Virus record (IMG/VR): IMGVR_UViG_3300036834_000231
Coordinates: 1-64,000 of that record
DNA: 64,000 nucleotides
Origin: a virus
Reading direction: 5' to 3' (one strand)
Below the pieces are notes generated by a model. That model did no database searches and was not told the DNA's origin. It worked only from the letters and a program-made list of their open reading frames with translations. The position numbers and the translations under genes are program-made. The number at the start of each line of letters is the position of its first letter. Position 1 is the first letter of the stretch. Below, piece after piece: positions 32,931 through 40,711 of the stretch.

Positions 32931-33914
32931 GTGAGAGTGCTGTTGTGCCAGATCGACGGTAAGATTCCGAACCTCGCGCTCATGCGAATCGCGGCATACC
33001 ATCGGGCGAACGGTGACGAGGTGGAACTGCGCCACGGTGCGAACTTCATGCGTCTGTTGTGGGACGCGGCGCCAGACCTCGTTTACGCCTCGGCCATTTT
33101 CGTGAAGTCGCGTCCCACGGTAGAGCGGCTGCTATCGATGTTTCCTCTAGCAGTGATCGGCGGCACAGGATGGGACATTGCGCGCACGGTCGAGTCGGTC
33201 GGCATTGATTCAACCGCACTAGATTACACGTTGTACCCGCGCTTCCGGCAGTCCATCGGCTTTACGCAGCGCGGCTGCCGGCTGCGGTGTCCCTTTTGCG
33301 TGGTCCCGCAGAAGGAAGGCGCTATGCGGGAGCAGTCCTCGGTCTACGACATTTGGCGCGGCGATCCGTGGCCGCGGGAACTGCTACTGCTCGATAACGA
33401 TTTCTTTGGCCAGCCACATTGGCGGGAGCGAGCCCGCGAGATACGCGACGGCGGATTCAAGGTGTCCTTCAATCAAGGCATTAACGCGCGCTTTCTCACG
33501 GACGAGGCGGCCGAGGCGATAGCCTCGCTCGACTACCGCGATGACGGCATGAAGGACAAGCGGATCTATACCGCGTGGGACAACCTGAAGGACGAGCACC
33601 GCCTGTTCGCTGGCTTGAACCGACTCGTGCGGTACGGCGTGAAACCGGATCAGATCATGGTCTACATGCTCTGCGGCTATTGGCCGGGCGAGACGCAGGC
33701 AGACCGCGAGTATCGGCGTAAGCAGTTACGCGAGTTTGGGGCCAGACCGTTCCCCATGCCATATGTGCGGACCCTGGAGCTGGTCGGATTCCAGCGGTGG
33801 GTTATCGGCGCTTACGACAAGCGCATCCCGTGGGCAGAGTGGTTCGCGGCGCACTACCGGCCAGAGAAACTGCGACCGGAATCGGCGTCACTCTCACTGT
33901 TGGAGAGCGAGTGA
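32931..33914 (+). CDS. Radical SAM protein
   Basis: Encodes 327 residues from GTG 32931, with AAGGAAG before it. The cluster motif is CRLRCPFC (C-x3-C-x2-C) in TQRGCRLRCPFCVVPQ, preceded by a 100-residue domain resembling the cobalamin-binding half of B12-radical SAM enzymes (VIGGTGWD). It would carry an iron-sulphur cluster and make radicals from SAM. Its place before the C5 methyltransferase (three-base overlap) hints at nucleic acid modification, not proven. Confidence 0.85.
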   Translation: MRVLLCQIDGKIPNLALMRIAAYHRANGDEVELRHGANFMRLLWDAAPDLVYASAIFVKSRPTVERLLSMFPLAVIGGTGWDIARTVESVGIDSTALDYTLYPRFRQSIGFTQRGCRLRCPFCVVPQKEGAMREQSSVYDIWRGDPWPRELLLLDNDFFGQPHWRERAREIRDGGFKVSFNQGINARFLTDEAAEAIASLDYRDDGMKDKRIYTAWDNLKDEHRLFAGLNRLVRYGVKPDQIMVYMLCGYWPGETQADREYRRKQLREFGARPFPMPYVRTLELVGFQRWVIGAYDKRIPWAEWFAAHYRPEKLRPESASLSLLESE

Positions 33915-35179
33915 CTTTTGGCTCCCTCTTCTCAGGCATTGGGGGCCTGGATCTAGGGCTCGATCGCGCTGGCTGGGAGTGCCGCTGGCAGGTGGAGAAG
34001 GACGAGTTTTGCGGGCGCGTGCTGGAGTCGCACTGGCCGGGCTTGAAGCAGTATCGGGACATCGCGCATGTCGCGCAGTTCGATGAAGAAGGATGGAGGT
34101 TTCTTGACTTACCTGAATCAGTTGACTTACTCGCAGGGGGGTTCCCATGCACCGATCTCAGCGTCGCCGGCAAGCAAACCGGACTCACCAACGCAGACGG
34201 CACGCCGACTCGCAGCGGCCTTTGGTTTGAGTTCGCCCGCCTTATTGGGGAGCTTAGACCCGGCTACGTTCTCGTTGAAAACGTCAGCGGTGTCCTTGTT
34301 CACGACGCAATGCGACGAGTGGTCGGAGAGCTGGCCGGACTCGGGTATGTGGGATCTTGGCTCTGTCTACGAGCTGCGGACTTTGGCGCCAGTCACTTGC
34401 GTAAGCGGGTCTTCCTCGTCGCCGTCCGGTACGTGGCCGACAGCGAGCGCCTCGCTTGCGAACGACGGCGAGGATATCGAGAGTTGGAAGGCCCGCAAGG
34501 CGCGCATCTTAGCGAAGGGCTACAACGGCAACGGAATGGGGACGCCACTGACGATTGCGGCCACCACCTGGCCAACAGCGCGCTCGGAGGATGGCGAGAG
34601 TTGCGGGAATCACCCGGGGGCGGTGGACTCCTTAACGGGCGCGGCGCGCCTGTGGAACACGCCGCACGGGATGAGCAATCGGGACTCTCGGGGCAAGGTG
34701 GGGGGCTGCGGCGGGGGGCAATTTGCGTTGCAGGCGAATCACTGGGAGACGCCGCGAGCATCGACGGGAGGCCTGCGGGAGTACGACGGCAAGCGCGGGG
34801 TGGGAGTGAACACACAGGCGGCTCACTGGCAGACGCCGGCGACGGACAGCTTTCGGAGCCGGGGCGGGGAACGCAAGGAAGAAATGGGGCTGGACCAGGA
34901 AGCCCGGGCTTTCACTTCGCTCCCGGACCCAGCGACCCCAGATGGGTTGACATCCTGCGAGTACGACCAGACCTCGCTCCAGCCCTGCCCGTCGCCGCCG
35001 ACGAGGCGTCTCAATCCTCGTTTCGTCGAGTTTTTGATGGGTCTGCCGATAGGCTGGACCGAGCTATGAGTAATCGCACAAAGCGGTTATCCCGCCTCGG
35101 GAATGCCGTTGTGCCGGATGTGGCTGAGTGGTTAGGGCGCCGGTTAATGGAGTTCATACAATCGACGCCCACGCGATGA
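33911..35179 (+). CDS. DNA (cytosine-5) methyltransferase
   Basis: Encodes 422 residues from GTG 33911. C5 motifs in order: I FGSLFSGIGGLDLGLDRAGW, IV GGFPCTDLSVAG with catalytic Cys, VI VLVENVSGVL, VIII RKRVFLVA, and X RLGNAVVPDVAEWLG near the end. The long variable region (about residues 180-380) is rich in ADS/LANS/LADAG repeats and would be the target-recognition part. The same DNA in another frame encodes a long ORF (34068-35069). It probably protects phage DNA from restriction. Confidence 0.9.
   Translation: MTFGSLFSGIGGLDLGLDRAGWECRWQVEKDEFCGRVLESHWPGLKQYRDIAHVAQFDEEGWRFLDLPESVDLLAGGFPCTDLSVAGKQTGLTNADGTPTRSGLWFEFARLIGELRPGYVLVENVSGVLVHDAMRRVVGELAGLGYVGSWLCLRAADFGASHLRKRVFLVAVRYVADSERLACERRRGYRELEGPQGAHLSEGLQRQRNGDATDDCGHHLANSALGGWRELRESPGGGGLLNGRGAPVEHAARDEQSGLSGQGGGLRRGAICVAGESLGDAASIDGRPAGVRRQARGGSEHTGGSLADAGDGQLSEPGRGTQGRNGAGPGSPGFHFAPGPSDPRWVDILRVRPDLAPALPVAADEASQSSFRRVFDGSADRLDRAMSNRTKRLSRLGNAVVPDVAEWLGRRLMEFIQSTPTR
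34068..35069 (+). CDS. Overlapping alternate-frame ORF inside the methyltransferase gene
   Basis: An uninterrupted 333-codon frame, wholly inside the C5 methyltransferase gene. It reads like a known protein type: TWPTARSEDGESCGNHPGAV, HWQTPATDSFRSRGG, and the end RLNPRFVEFLMGLPIGWTEL. The W-x-TP repeats are the same DNA that gives LAD/LAN repeats in the methylase frame. Both frames keep family-like ends, which argues for dual coding, but I cannot exclude that only one is translated. ATG 34083 is another possible start. Confidence 0.55.
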   Translation: MSRSSMKKDGGFLTYLNQLTYSQGGSHAPISASPASKPDSPTQTARRLAAAFGLSSPALLGSLDPATFSLKTSAVSLFTTQCDEWSESWPDSGMWDLGSVYELRTLAPVTCVSGSSSSPSGTWPTASASLANDGEDIESWKARKARILAKGYNGNGMGTPLTIAATTWPTARSEDGESCGNHPGAVDSLTGAARLWNTPHGMSNRDSRGKVGGCGGGQFALQANHWETPRASTGGLREYDGKRGVGVNTQAAHWQTPATDSFRSRGGERKEEMGLDQEARAFTSLPDPATPDGLTSCEYDQTSLQPCPSPPTRRLNPRFVEFLMGLPIGWTEL

Positions 35180-35185
35180 GTCGCT

Positions 35186-35968
35186 TCAGGCGGACTTCCT
35201 CTTCGCGGGCTTCCCTTTGAGAGAGGCCTGCAAGGCGACCATCAGATCGTTGGTCTCGCTCTGCGGCGGGCGCTTGGCCAAGGTGTGCACCTTATTCCCT
35301 TGCCGTTTGGCCTGTAGCAGTTTTTCCACGGATTGCTGGTAGCCGTCCACGTATTGCGCGTGGTCGAATTTGTCCGAGGTGGCGCGTAGCAATTGTTTAG
35401 CCAGCGCTAGTTCCTTCGCTTCGATCGGAATGGCTTCCAGCCCGAGGTGGGGCGCTGCGTGCACCTCCCCCTGGTAGAACATGGTGTGGAAGACGAGCGT
35501 TCCGTTGTACGGCCGGATGACGATGACGTGTTCGCGCGAGTGCAGGGTAGCGCGCGCGATGGCGTACCGCTTCTCGGCGCGCAGGGCATCGTGCAATAGC
35601 TTGTAGCCCTTCATGCCGGCGGTGTCCGGTTCGAGGTAGTAGGACGACTCGAACAAGAGCGGATCGACTGCGTTCGCGGCGACGCACTGTTCGATCTCCA
35701 TGCTGTGCGAGCTGTCAGGCTGGCAATCCTTCAGCTCCTCATCGCTGACGGTCACGTATTGGTCCTTCGCCACTTCGTGGCCGCGGTGCGTATCCTTGCG
35801 GGTGATTTCCTTATTGCACTTGGGACACCACGTCTTGGTGTTGATGCGGCTGCCGCATTCGCTATGCAGCAAGTTGAATGAGATTGATTCAGCCCGGGCG
35901 GCGATCGTCACCTTCACCGGGATGTTCACGAGTCCAAAGGAAATAGTGCCCTTCCAAATGGCGGCCAT
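35186..35968 (-). CDS. ku: Ku, DNA end-binding protein for non-homologous end joining
   Basis: A 260-residue protein with the bacterial Ku core: AAIWKGTISFGLVNIPVKV, FNLLHSECGSRINTKTWCPK, SSYYLEPDTAGMKGYKLLHD. The dimeric ring threads onto broken DNA ends and recruits a ligase. Here an ATP-dependent ligase gene lies 333 bases upstream in the same direction. The C-terminus (LKGKPAKRKSA) is short and basic. Its ATG shares bases with the stop of a 17-codon leader ORF. Confidence 0.95.
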   Translation of the reverse strand: MAAIWKGTISFGLVNIPVKVTIAARAESISFNLLHSECGSRINTKTWCPKCNKEITRKDTHRGHEVAKDQYVTVSDEELKDCQPDSSHSMEIEQCVAANAVDPLLFESSYYLEPDTAGMKGYKLLHDALRAEKRYAIARATLHSREHVIVIRPYNGTLVFHTMFYQGEVHAAPHLGLEAIPIEAKELALAKQLLRATSDKFDHAQYVDGYQQSVEKLLQAKRQGNKVHTLAKRPPQSETNDLMVALQASLKGKPAKRKSA

Positions 35969-36021
35969 TAGCGTTCACCTCCGTGGGTGCGGGTCAGTTT
36001 AGGGGTATGTCTGCTCAGCAT
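35968..36021 (-). CDS. 17-residue leader ORF coupled to ku
   Basis: MLSRHTPKLTRTHGGER, from ATG 36021 after AGGAG, stopping at TAA 35970-35968, which overlaps the ku ATG (TAATG). The layout suggests translational coupling. An AT-rich stretch with TATATA and TATAAT-like words at 36030-36052 is the likely promoter. Confidence 0.5.
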   Translation of the reverse strand: MLSRHTPKLTRTHGGER

Positions 36022-36121
36022 TTGATCTCCTATATATTTTCTATTATAAATATAACAAGGTGAGGTGTTCTTTGTCCAAGAACAAGCTTGTTTCTGGATT
36101 TAAAAAAATAACCGCGACGGG

Positions 36122-36304
36122 TCATTCTTCTTCCACCTTGCAAGCTCTGTACGTAATCTCTATCTCTCGATACAACTCCATGTGCGTCTCGCACACATGG
36201 CACCACGCAAGACGATAAGAACACAGGAGGTCATTGCCGAAAAGCTCTGCGCCATTATCGAAGATGTGGCCGCAATTGGGGCAACGATAGGCAGTTGAGG
36301 TCAT
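36122..36304 (-). CDS. Zinc-ribbon protein
   Basis: A 60-residue protein from ATG 36304, coupled to the ligase stop (ATGA) and with AAAGGA in front. Two metal knuckles: YRCPNCGHIFDNG and WCHVCETHM. Lies between ligase and ku, so a part in end joining is possible but unproven. Confidence 0.7.
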   Translation of the reverse strand: MTSTAYRCPNCGHIFDNGAELFGNDLLCSYRLAWCHVCETHMELYREIEITYRACKVEEE

Positions 36305-37197
36305 TTCTTTCCTTTCGGCGCGACTATCTCTAGAGTCGGCTTCCCTTGGTTGGACGGCATTCTCATCGATCCTTTCGTGTGCAGTTGCGCGGCCGTGCAT
36401 TCGGCGCGGCGGATGTCCCGGCGGACTCCGCGGTAAACCGCTTGGATCAGATCCCCTCCGATATCATGGCGATACAAGTATTCCACCTCGATGATTTGCC
36501 CGGCTTTGGGAATTTCCTGGTTGGGCGGGATGGTCACGGAGCCGACCGGCGTATCGTCCGCAAGCTTGATCTCGACGCTACGCTTCGCGCCACGCTGTTG
36601 GGCGACGATCACCGAGCAGGTGTTGACGAACTTGAATTTCAGGGCGGGGCCTCCGCTGTTGGGGCGGCCGCCTGAGTAGGCAGCATCGCGGCGTTTGAAG
36701 ACTACGCCTTCCAACCCATTTTCGTGGATGGAGCGGTAGAGGGTTTGCTTGTCTTGGACGCCAAAGGCGGAAACCACGGGTAAGATACGCCTGGGAGGAT
36801 TCTTCCCGCCCCATATGGCTTCGATGTAGCTAATGCGAAACTCGCAGGCCAGCCGCCATATCGCGTTGTCGCCGTACTGAAGAAGGTCGAAGCAGATGTA
36901 GTCGTCGCCGATCAGTTCGCCGTCGAGCACCAGACGCGAGGGAAGCGATAGCGTGGCGTCTACCACGGTTTGCGGGAGGGTGATCGGCTTCCCGGTTCGG
37001 GAGATCCCCCGGGGCCTGGCGCCGGTGCGCGATTCGAGACGAACGCGCACTCCGTCGAATTTGGGTTGCAGGAGCCACGCCTCGTCTGCGAGAAGGCGTT
37101 CCATTTCCGCCCTGTCGATCGAGGTCAATAGCTGGTGGCCGGGGATCGGCTGTTCGTCTGCGGCGTGAGAGTCTCGATGGTGAAGGGGTTTTGGCAT
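36301..37197 (-). CDS. ATP-dependent DNA ligase (LigD-ligase-like)
   Basis: Encodes 298 residues from ATG 37197. Nucleotidyltransferase motifs: I LLQPKFDGVRVRL with the adenylated Lys (KxDG), III SRLVLDGELIG, IV GLEGVVFKRRD, V ALKFKFVNT. A C-terminal OB-like part follows. No polymerase or nuclease domain, so it is a stand-alone ligase. With the zinc-ribbon protein and Ku it forms a minus-strand end-joining operon. Confidence 0.88.
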   Translation of the reverse strand: MPKPLHHRDSHAADEQPIPGHQLLTSIDRAEMERLLADEAWLLQPKFDGVRVRLESRTGARPRGISRTGKPITLPQTVVDATLSLPSRLVLDGELIGDDYICFDLLQYGDNAIWRLACEFRISYIEAIWGGKNPPRRILPVVSAFGVQDKQTLYRSIHENGLEGVVFKRRDAAYSGGRPNSGGPALKFKFVNTCSVIVAQQRGAKRSVEIKLADDTPVGSVTIPPNQEIPKAGQIIEVEYLYRHDIGGDLIQAVYRGVRRDIRRAECTAAQLHTKGSMRMPSNQGKPTLEIVAPKGKK

Positions 37198-37207
37198 ATA
37201 TATACGA

Positions 37208-37225
37208 GTGCTAACAGTATAGCAC
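37208..37225. promoter_or_regulatory. Palindromic operator over the ligase promoter
   Basis: GTGCTA acagta TAGCAC, perfect six-base arms. On the minus strand TATACT, a good -10 word, lies across its centre, 11 bases before the ligase start region. A repressor bound here would control the whole end-joining operon. Confidence 0.6.
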
Positions 37226-37277
37226 ATAAATAATATACGGAAAAATTAGCCGGGTCGAGACCGGTTATGCTTTGGTC

Positions 37278-37787
37278 ATGGCTTCCGCCGCGCCGCCGGT
37301 CGATCGCTGCGAATTGATCGATGGGTGTGAGGTCGTGAAGCCGCTAGCCAAAAAGCTGCATTTTCTCGCCCAGTCTTATTTGGCATTCGCCCTGCGCCGC
37401 GATCTGCCGGCGCGTTTCGTGTGCGGCGCCGAATTGAGCATCCTTTGCGGCGCGAACCGGATTGCGCCGGACGTCGTCGTGACGACGCGCCAGGCGCGCT
37501 TCGTCGACGGGTGTCTGGCCGATCCGCCGCTGCTCGCGGTCGAAATTCTCTCGCCCGGCCTAACGATTCCCGGTTTGTTTCACAAAGCCCAGCGCCTCAT
37601 CGACAGCGGGGCGCCGCAGGTGTGGATCATTCTGCCCGAGCGGCGCCAGGCCTGGTCGATGAGGTCCCAGGAAATCGCGAAGATGGCGATCTATCTTTCG
37701 GCCGACTTCCCGAGTTGCGGCGAGGGTCGAATCGATCTGCGCCTCTACCTGCCGGATCTGTGGGAAGACATAGAGCAAATAAAGTAG
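37278..37787 (+). CDS. Uma2-family (DUF820) PD-(D/E)XK protein, copy 1
   Basis: A 169-residue protein with Uma2 pattern: VCGAELSILCGANRIAPDVV, LLAVEILSPG, QRLIDSGAPQVWIILPERRQ. The Asp in APDVV and the Glu in VEILSP are the nuclease-like acidic residues. Cell function of this family is unknown. TATGCT lies six bases before ATG 37278, similar to the leaderless layout elsewhere. Confidence 0.85.
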   Translation: MASAAPPVDRCELIDGCEVVKPLAKKLHFLAQSYLAFALRRDLPARFVCGAELSILCGANRIAPDVVVTTRQARFVDGCLADPPLLAVEILSPGLTIPGLFHKAQRLIDSGAPQVWIILPERRQAWSMRSQEIAKMAIYLSADFPSCGEGRIDLRLYLPDLWEDIEQIK

Positions 37788-37942
37788 CCATCGGTTTAAT
37801 CTGATCGCCGGCAGATTGCGAGCGTGCGCGCGAAACGGGCACTTTCTTGATGGATGAAGCTTCAACCGCCAAACAGGGGCGCGCGTTCGGCCGGCGTGAT
37901 CGGAGGAACCGCTGAAGGGCGAGCGCTCCAGTTGGTTGCCGC

Positions 37943-38542
37943 TTGATCGAGCCATTAAGCCTAGAGCAACAGCAATGGGTCGAGTCCATGTTGCCTTTGG
38001 CACGCAAGATCGCCGACTGGACGTACCACCGTTATTCGAGGGCTCTCGGCATGAGCCGCGACGACATTCACCAAGAGGCCTGCCTGCTGCTCTGTTATGC
38101 GGCGCGCCGCTACAATCCTGAGAAACTAGATTCCTTCCGCATCTACGCCTGGATGCGGCTACGCAGCCTACATGTCGATTTGCTACGCCAGCAGTATGGC
38201 CGCGATGACAATCCAGATCCCTCCCGGCGGATTCAGTTGTTGAGCCTGGACGCCCCCATGGACGGCGGCGACGGCGAAACCTATCTGGCCTTCTTTGAGA
38301 ATCACGGCGCCGAGGCGGGTTTTCGGCAGCGCGTCGAGAACAGCCTATACCTCGATCATTTAATGCAGCCGCTGAACCCGCGTTACCAGCAGATTTTCAT
38401 GGCGTTCCGCGAAGGCAAATTGAAAAGCGAGGTGGCGGCGGAACTCGGCGTCAACTTCAGCCGAGTCTCGCAAATCTACAGCGCCGGGCTTGAGACGATC
38501 CGCAAGGCGGCGGGCATCGAATCGTTGCCGGTAGCGGCGTAG
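37943..38542 (+). CDS. Phage-encoded sigma-70 family factor
   Basis: Encodes 199 residues from TTG 37943. Region 2: SRDDIHQEACLLLCYAARRY, SFRIYAWMRLRSLHVDLLRQ. Region 4: MQPLNPRYQQIFMAFREGKL, KSEVAAELGVNFSRVSQIYS. It would redirect RNA polymerase to phage promoters. The recurrent TATC-type boxes at gene starts are candidate targets (inference). A purine-rich GGAGG lies about 40 bases upstream, so a longer form is possible. Confidence 0.8.
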   Translation: MIEPLSLEQQQWVESMLPLARKIADWTYHRYSRALGMSRDDIHQEACLLLCYAARRYNPEKLDSFRIYAWMRLRSLHVDLLRQQYGRDDNPDPSRRIQLLSLDAPMDGGDGETYLAFFENHGAEAGFRQRVENSLYLDHLMQPLNPRYQQIFMAFREGKLKSEVAAELGVNFSRVSQIYSAGLETIRKAAGIESLPVAA

Positions 38543-38545
38543 ATA

Positions 38546-39052
38546 TCAAGCAGCTTTCTTTAAGGGAACGTTCAACCGTTGGCGGGTATCCGGCAGGCGC
38601 AGCGCAGTTGCCACCGCGCGGTTGGTTTCGCGCCGGAAGTAATCTTCGATCGGAAATAGCGCGTAGGGCTGCTGGCTGCAGAAGGCGTGCGCGAGCGCAT
38701 GCTCGATCCGGTAGAAGTCGCGGTGCGTTGAGCGCTCATCGCGCGGGCGGCCGAGCTGAACGTTGATCTGTTCGAGGGAGGCTTCGAGGATGTAGCGCGA
38801 GACGAACAGCCGGTGATCAGCCGACGCTAGACTACGGCGCGCGCAGGACAAAAAGTCGGCGGCGTATTCGTAGTTCCGATAGCCCGGCGCCACGCTGCGG
38901 AACTTCGCGAGGCAGATGCGAAAGATCGACCGCAGCACGCAGGGGCACGGCTCCCCGGCGACTCCTCCGATATCGCCGGTCAGACCGAGACCCCTGCAAC
39001 GGACACAGCGCCGGCTCGCGAGATGTACTACTTCGGCGTGCGTCCAGTCCAT
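38546..39052 (-). CDS. Zinc-finger plus helix-turn-helix-like regulator
   Basis: Encodes 168 residues from ATG 39052. The N-terminus has CVRCRGLGLTGD then CPCVL, a DnaJ-type zinc knuckle as in some antiterminators. The C-terminal half (VSRYILEASLEQINVQLGRP, FYRIEHALAHAFCSQQPYAL, FPIEDYF) looks like a sigma-4-like helical domain. Convergent with the sigma gene (4-base gap). A late regulator role is inferred. Confidence 0.6.
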   Translation of the reverse strand: MDWTHAEVVHLASRRCVRCRGLGLTGDIGGVAGEPCPCVLRSIFRICLAKFRSVAPGYRNYEYAADFLSCARRSLASADHRLFVSRYILEASLEQINVQLGRPRDERSTHRDFYRIEHALAHAFCSQQPYALFPIEDYFRRETNRAVATALRLPDTRQRLNVPLKKAA

Positions 39053-39101
39053 ACACAATAGCAGTGCCCGCAAATCGCGCGGAATCGCGCCAGATTAATC
39101 T

Positions 39102-39410
39102 TTAGGCCGCGGGTTTGCGGAGCAAGTTGCGGGCGTAGCGGTCTTCGTCTTCGAAGCGCGATTGGTGGCGTTCGACCATGGTGCGCAGGGCGTTCACAGC
39201 GATAGTAAGCGAAGTGCTGATCTCGGATTGCGTCGAGAGCATTTCGCTTTGTTTCTTCATCTGCTCGTTCAGTTCCTTCAAGTGCTCGGTGCACTCGTTG
39301 GCCTGATGCACCTTGGTGAACAGGTATTTGATGGCGGCCAGCACGAACGCAGCCGATTGAAGCCACGCGTGTAGCATGCGGGCGTCGAGGGCAGAGATAG
39401 GTTCCGACAT
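39102..39410 (-). CDS. Membrane-anchored coiled-coil protein
   Basis: A 102-residue protein: a hydrophobic N-terminal helix (LHAWLQSAAFVLAAIKYLFT), then a long amphipathic helix (CTEHLKELNEQMKKQSEMLS). A strong terminator hairpin lies just 12 bases before its ATG, so either the transcript starts in that gap or expression depends on read-through. Confidence 0.65.
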   Translation of the reverse strand: MSEPISALDARMLHAWLQSAAFVLAAIKYLFTKVHQANECTEHLKELNEQMKKQSEMLSTQSEISTSLTIAVNALRTMVERHQSRFEDEDRYARNLLRKPAA

Positions 39411-39421
39411 AAGTACCTTTC

Positions 39422-39457
39422 AAAAAAAAGCCCTGGTCCTCCGAAAAGGACCAGGGC
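39422..39457 (-). terminator. Rho-independent terminator / possible attenuator
   Basis: GCCCTGGTCCT ccgaaa AGGACCAGGGC, an 11-bp perfect stem, followed on the minus strand by seven or eight T residues. It stops minus-strand transcripts coming from the right and lies directly before the 39410 start codon. Confidence 0.85.
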
Positions 39458-39586
39458 CAAGAAGCATTGATCGAGAAGAGAGATTATGAATGCGACCGGA
39501 GCCAGAAAGAGGTGCTTAGCATGAGGGTCAGGGTTAATTTCTCCGGTCGATAGCATAGTGTCTCGCCGCCGCCGTTACTCTCACGA

Positions 39587-39769
39587 TCAGAACGGCAGCT
39601 CATCCTGTGGAACGTGTTTTCGTTGTCGTACTTCCACGGAAATCTTCGTCATCCAGCATGGTTTCTCCTCCTTCTGTCTAGATCTTTCGTATTGACAGCC
39701 ACCGGCGAGCCAAGCGAGCGCCGGAATCGAGACGGTCTCGTCTTCGTCCACTTCTTCTTCGGGAATCAT
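39587..39769 (-). CDS. Small acidic protein with SSB-like C-terminal tip
   Basis: A 60-residue protein; GGAGG lies 8 bases before ATG 39769. It ends HVPQDELPF, close to the acidic DDDIPF tip by which single-strand binding proteins recruit RecO, PriA and Exo I. The N-terminus is acidic (EEEVDEDETV). Binding to such partners is a guess from the tail. Confidence 0.5.
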   Translation of the reverse strand: MIPEEEVDEDETVSIPALAWLAGGCQYERSRQKEEKPCWMTKISVEVRQRKHVPQDELPF

Positions 39770-39810
39770 GCCGCATTACCTCCGCGAGCGCGAACACCCG
39801 TTTCTTGGAG

Positions 39811-40005
39811 TTAATTCTTACGAATCGTAATCCAGGCCTTCGGTGATATCATTCCCTGCAAGCAAGGTCCCCGCCTCGGGCCCGCTCTTCCTCCCGGCTG
39901 CCATGCCGGACCAAGGTCGCGCGGCACCTCTTCAAACGGATCACTGAACTGCTGTGGATAGACTACGTTCGAGGCGCCCTTGCTTTTCTCGAAGAAGATG
40001 AACAC
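39811..40005 (-). CDS. Doubtful small ORF
   Basis: A 64-codon minus frame from GTG 40005 (FIFFEKSKGASNVVYPQQFS then DPFEEVPRDLGPAW). It overlaps the start of the plus gene at 39998. No ribosome site. Kept as a low-confidence call. Confidence 0.25.
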   Translation of the reverse strand: MFIFFEKSKGASNVVYPQQFSDPFEEVPRDLGPAWQPGGRAGPRRGPCLQGMISPKAWITIRKN

Positions 40006-40711
40006 CGCCCCCGTTCTACGAGCTGACCTAACTGCGATCGCTATGCCCGACCGCGTCGCCCGTCTGCCGCTCGATCCGCGTGGCTATCCTATTCCCTGGT
40101 TCGTGAACATCGACAAAGAGGGCGTGGCAGATTTCCGGATCATTGGCCCGGGCAAAGTCGAGCGCGCGGTCAAGCAAGGCGTGTGCTGGATCTGCGGCGA
40201 GCGTTTGGGCGTTAACCGGGCGTTCGTCATCGGCCCGATGTGCGCGATCAACCGCATCTCGTCGGAGCCGCCCTCGCATCGCGACTGCGCGGAGTATGGG
40301 GCGCGCGCCTGTCCGTTTCTTACCCGGCCGCACATGCGCCGCCGCGAGAACGATCTGCCAGAGGTAATCGTCCCGGCGGCCGGCTTTGGCGTGGACCGCA
40401 ATCCGGGCGCTACGCTTGTGTGGATCACCAAGGATTACGAGATTCGGAATGCCGAGCACGGCGCTCCTGGTTTGCTGTTTCATCTGGGCGATCCGCTCGA
40501 AACGCTCTGGTATGCGGAAGGGCGCGCGGCGACCGCGACGGAAATTTGGACGTCCGTTCGGACTGGCCTGCCCATTCTGTTCGAGCAAGCCCGAGCGCAA
40601 GGCCCGGAAGCGGTCCAGGACCTCAACGAAGCGTGCCGGCGCGCTCTGCCGCTCTTGCCGCGGCTTAGCGCCGGTGAAGGCCTGGAGGCTTACACCGCCC
40701 AAAGCTCATGA
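39998..40711 (+). CDS. Conserved phage protein with Cys-rich centre
   Basis: A 237-residue protein. N-terminal RVARLPLDPRGYPIPWFVNI, central VCWICGERLGVNRAFVIGPM then CAINR and HRDCAEYGARACPF (Cys/His-rich, likely zinc binding), C-terminal helices. Similar proteins occur in many siphoviruses without a known role. Coupled by a four-base overlap to the next gene. Confidence 0.7.
   Translation: MNTAPVLRADLTAIAMPDRVARLPLDPRGYPIPWFVNIDKEGVADFRIIGPGKVERAVKQGVCWICGERLGVNRAFVIGPMCAINRISSEPPSHRDCAEYGARACPFLTRPHMRRRENDLPEVIVPAAGFGVDRNPGATLVWITKDYEIRNAEHGAPGLLFHLGDPLETLWYAEGRAATATEIWTSVRTGLPILFEQARAQGPEAVQDLNEACRRALPLLPRLSAGEGLEAYTAQSS

Noticed and set aside
34393-34815. Antisense ORF opposite the methyltransferase
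   Set aside because: Arg/Pro/Ser-rich translation typical of the reverse of GC-rich genes.
36030-36224. 64-codon minus ORF before ku
   Set aside because: It overlaps the zinc-ribbon gene and covers the AT-rich ku promoter; the short leader ORF fits better.
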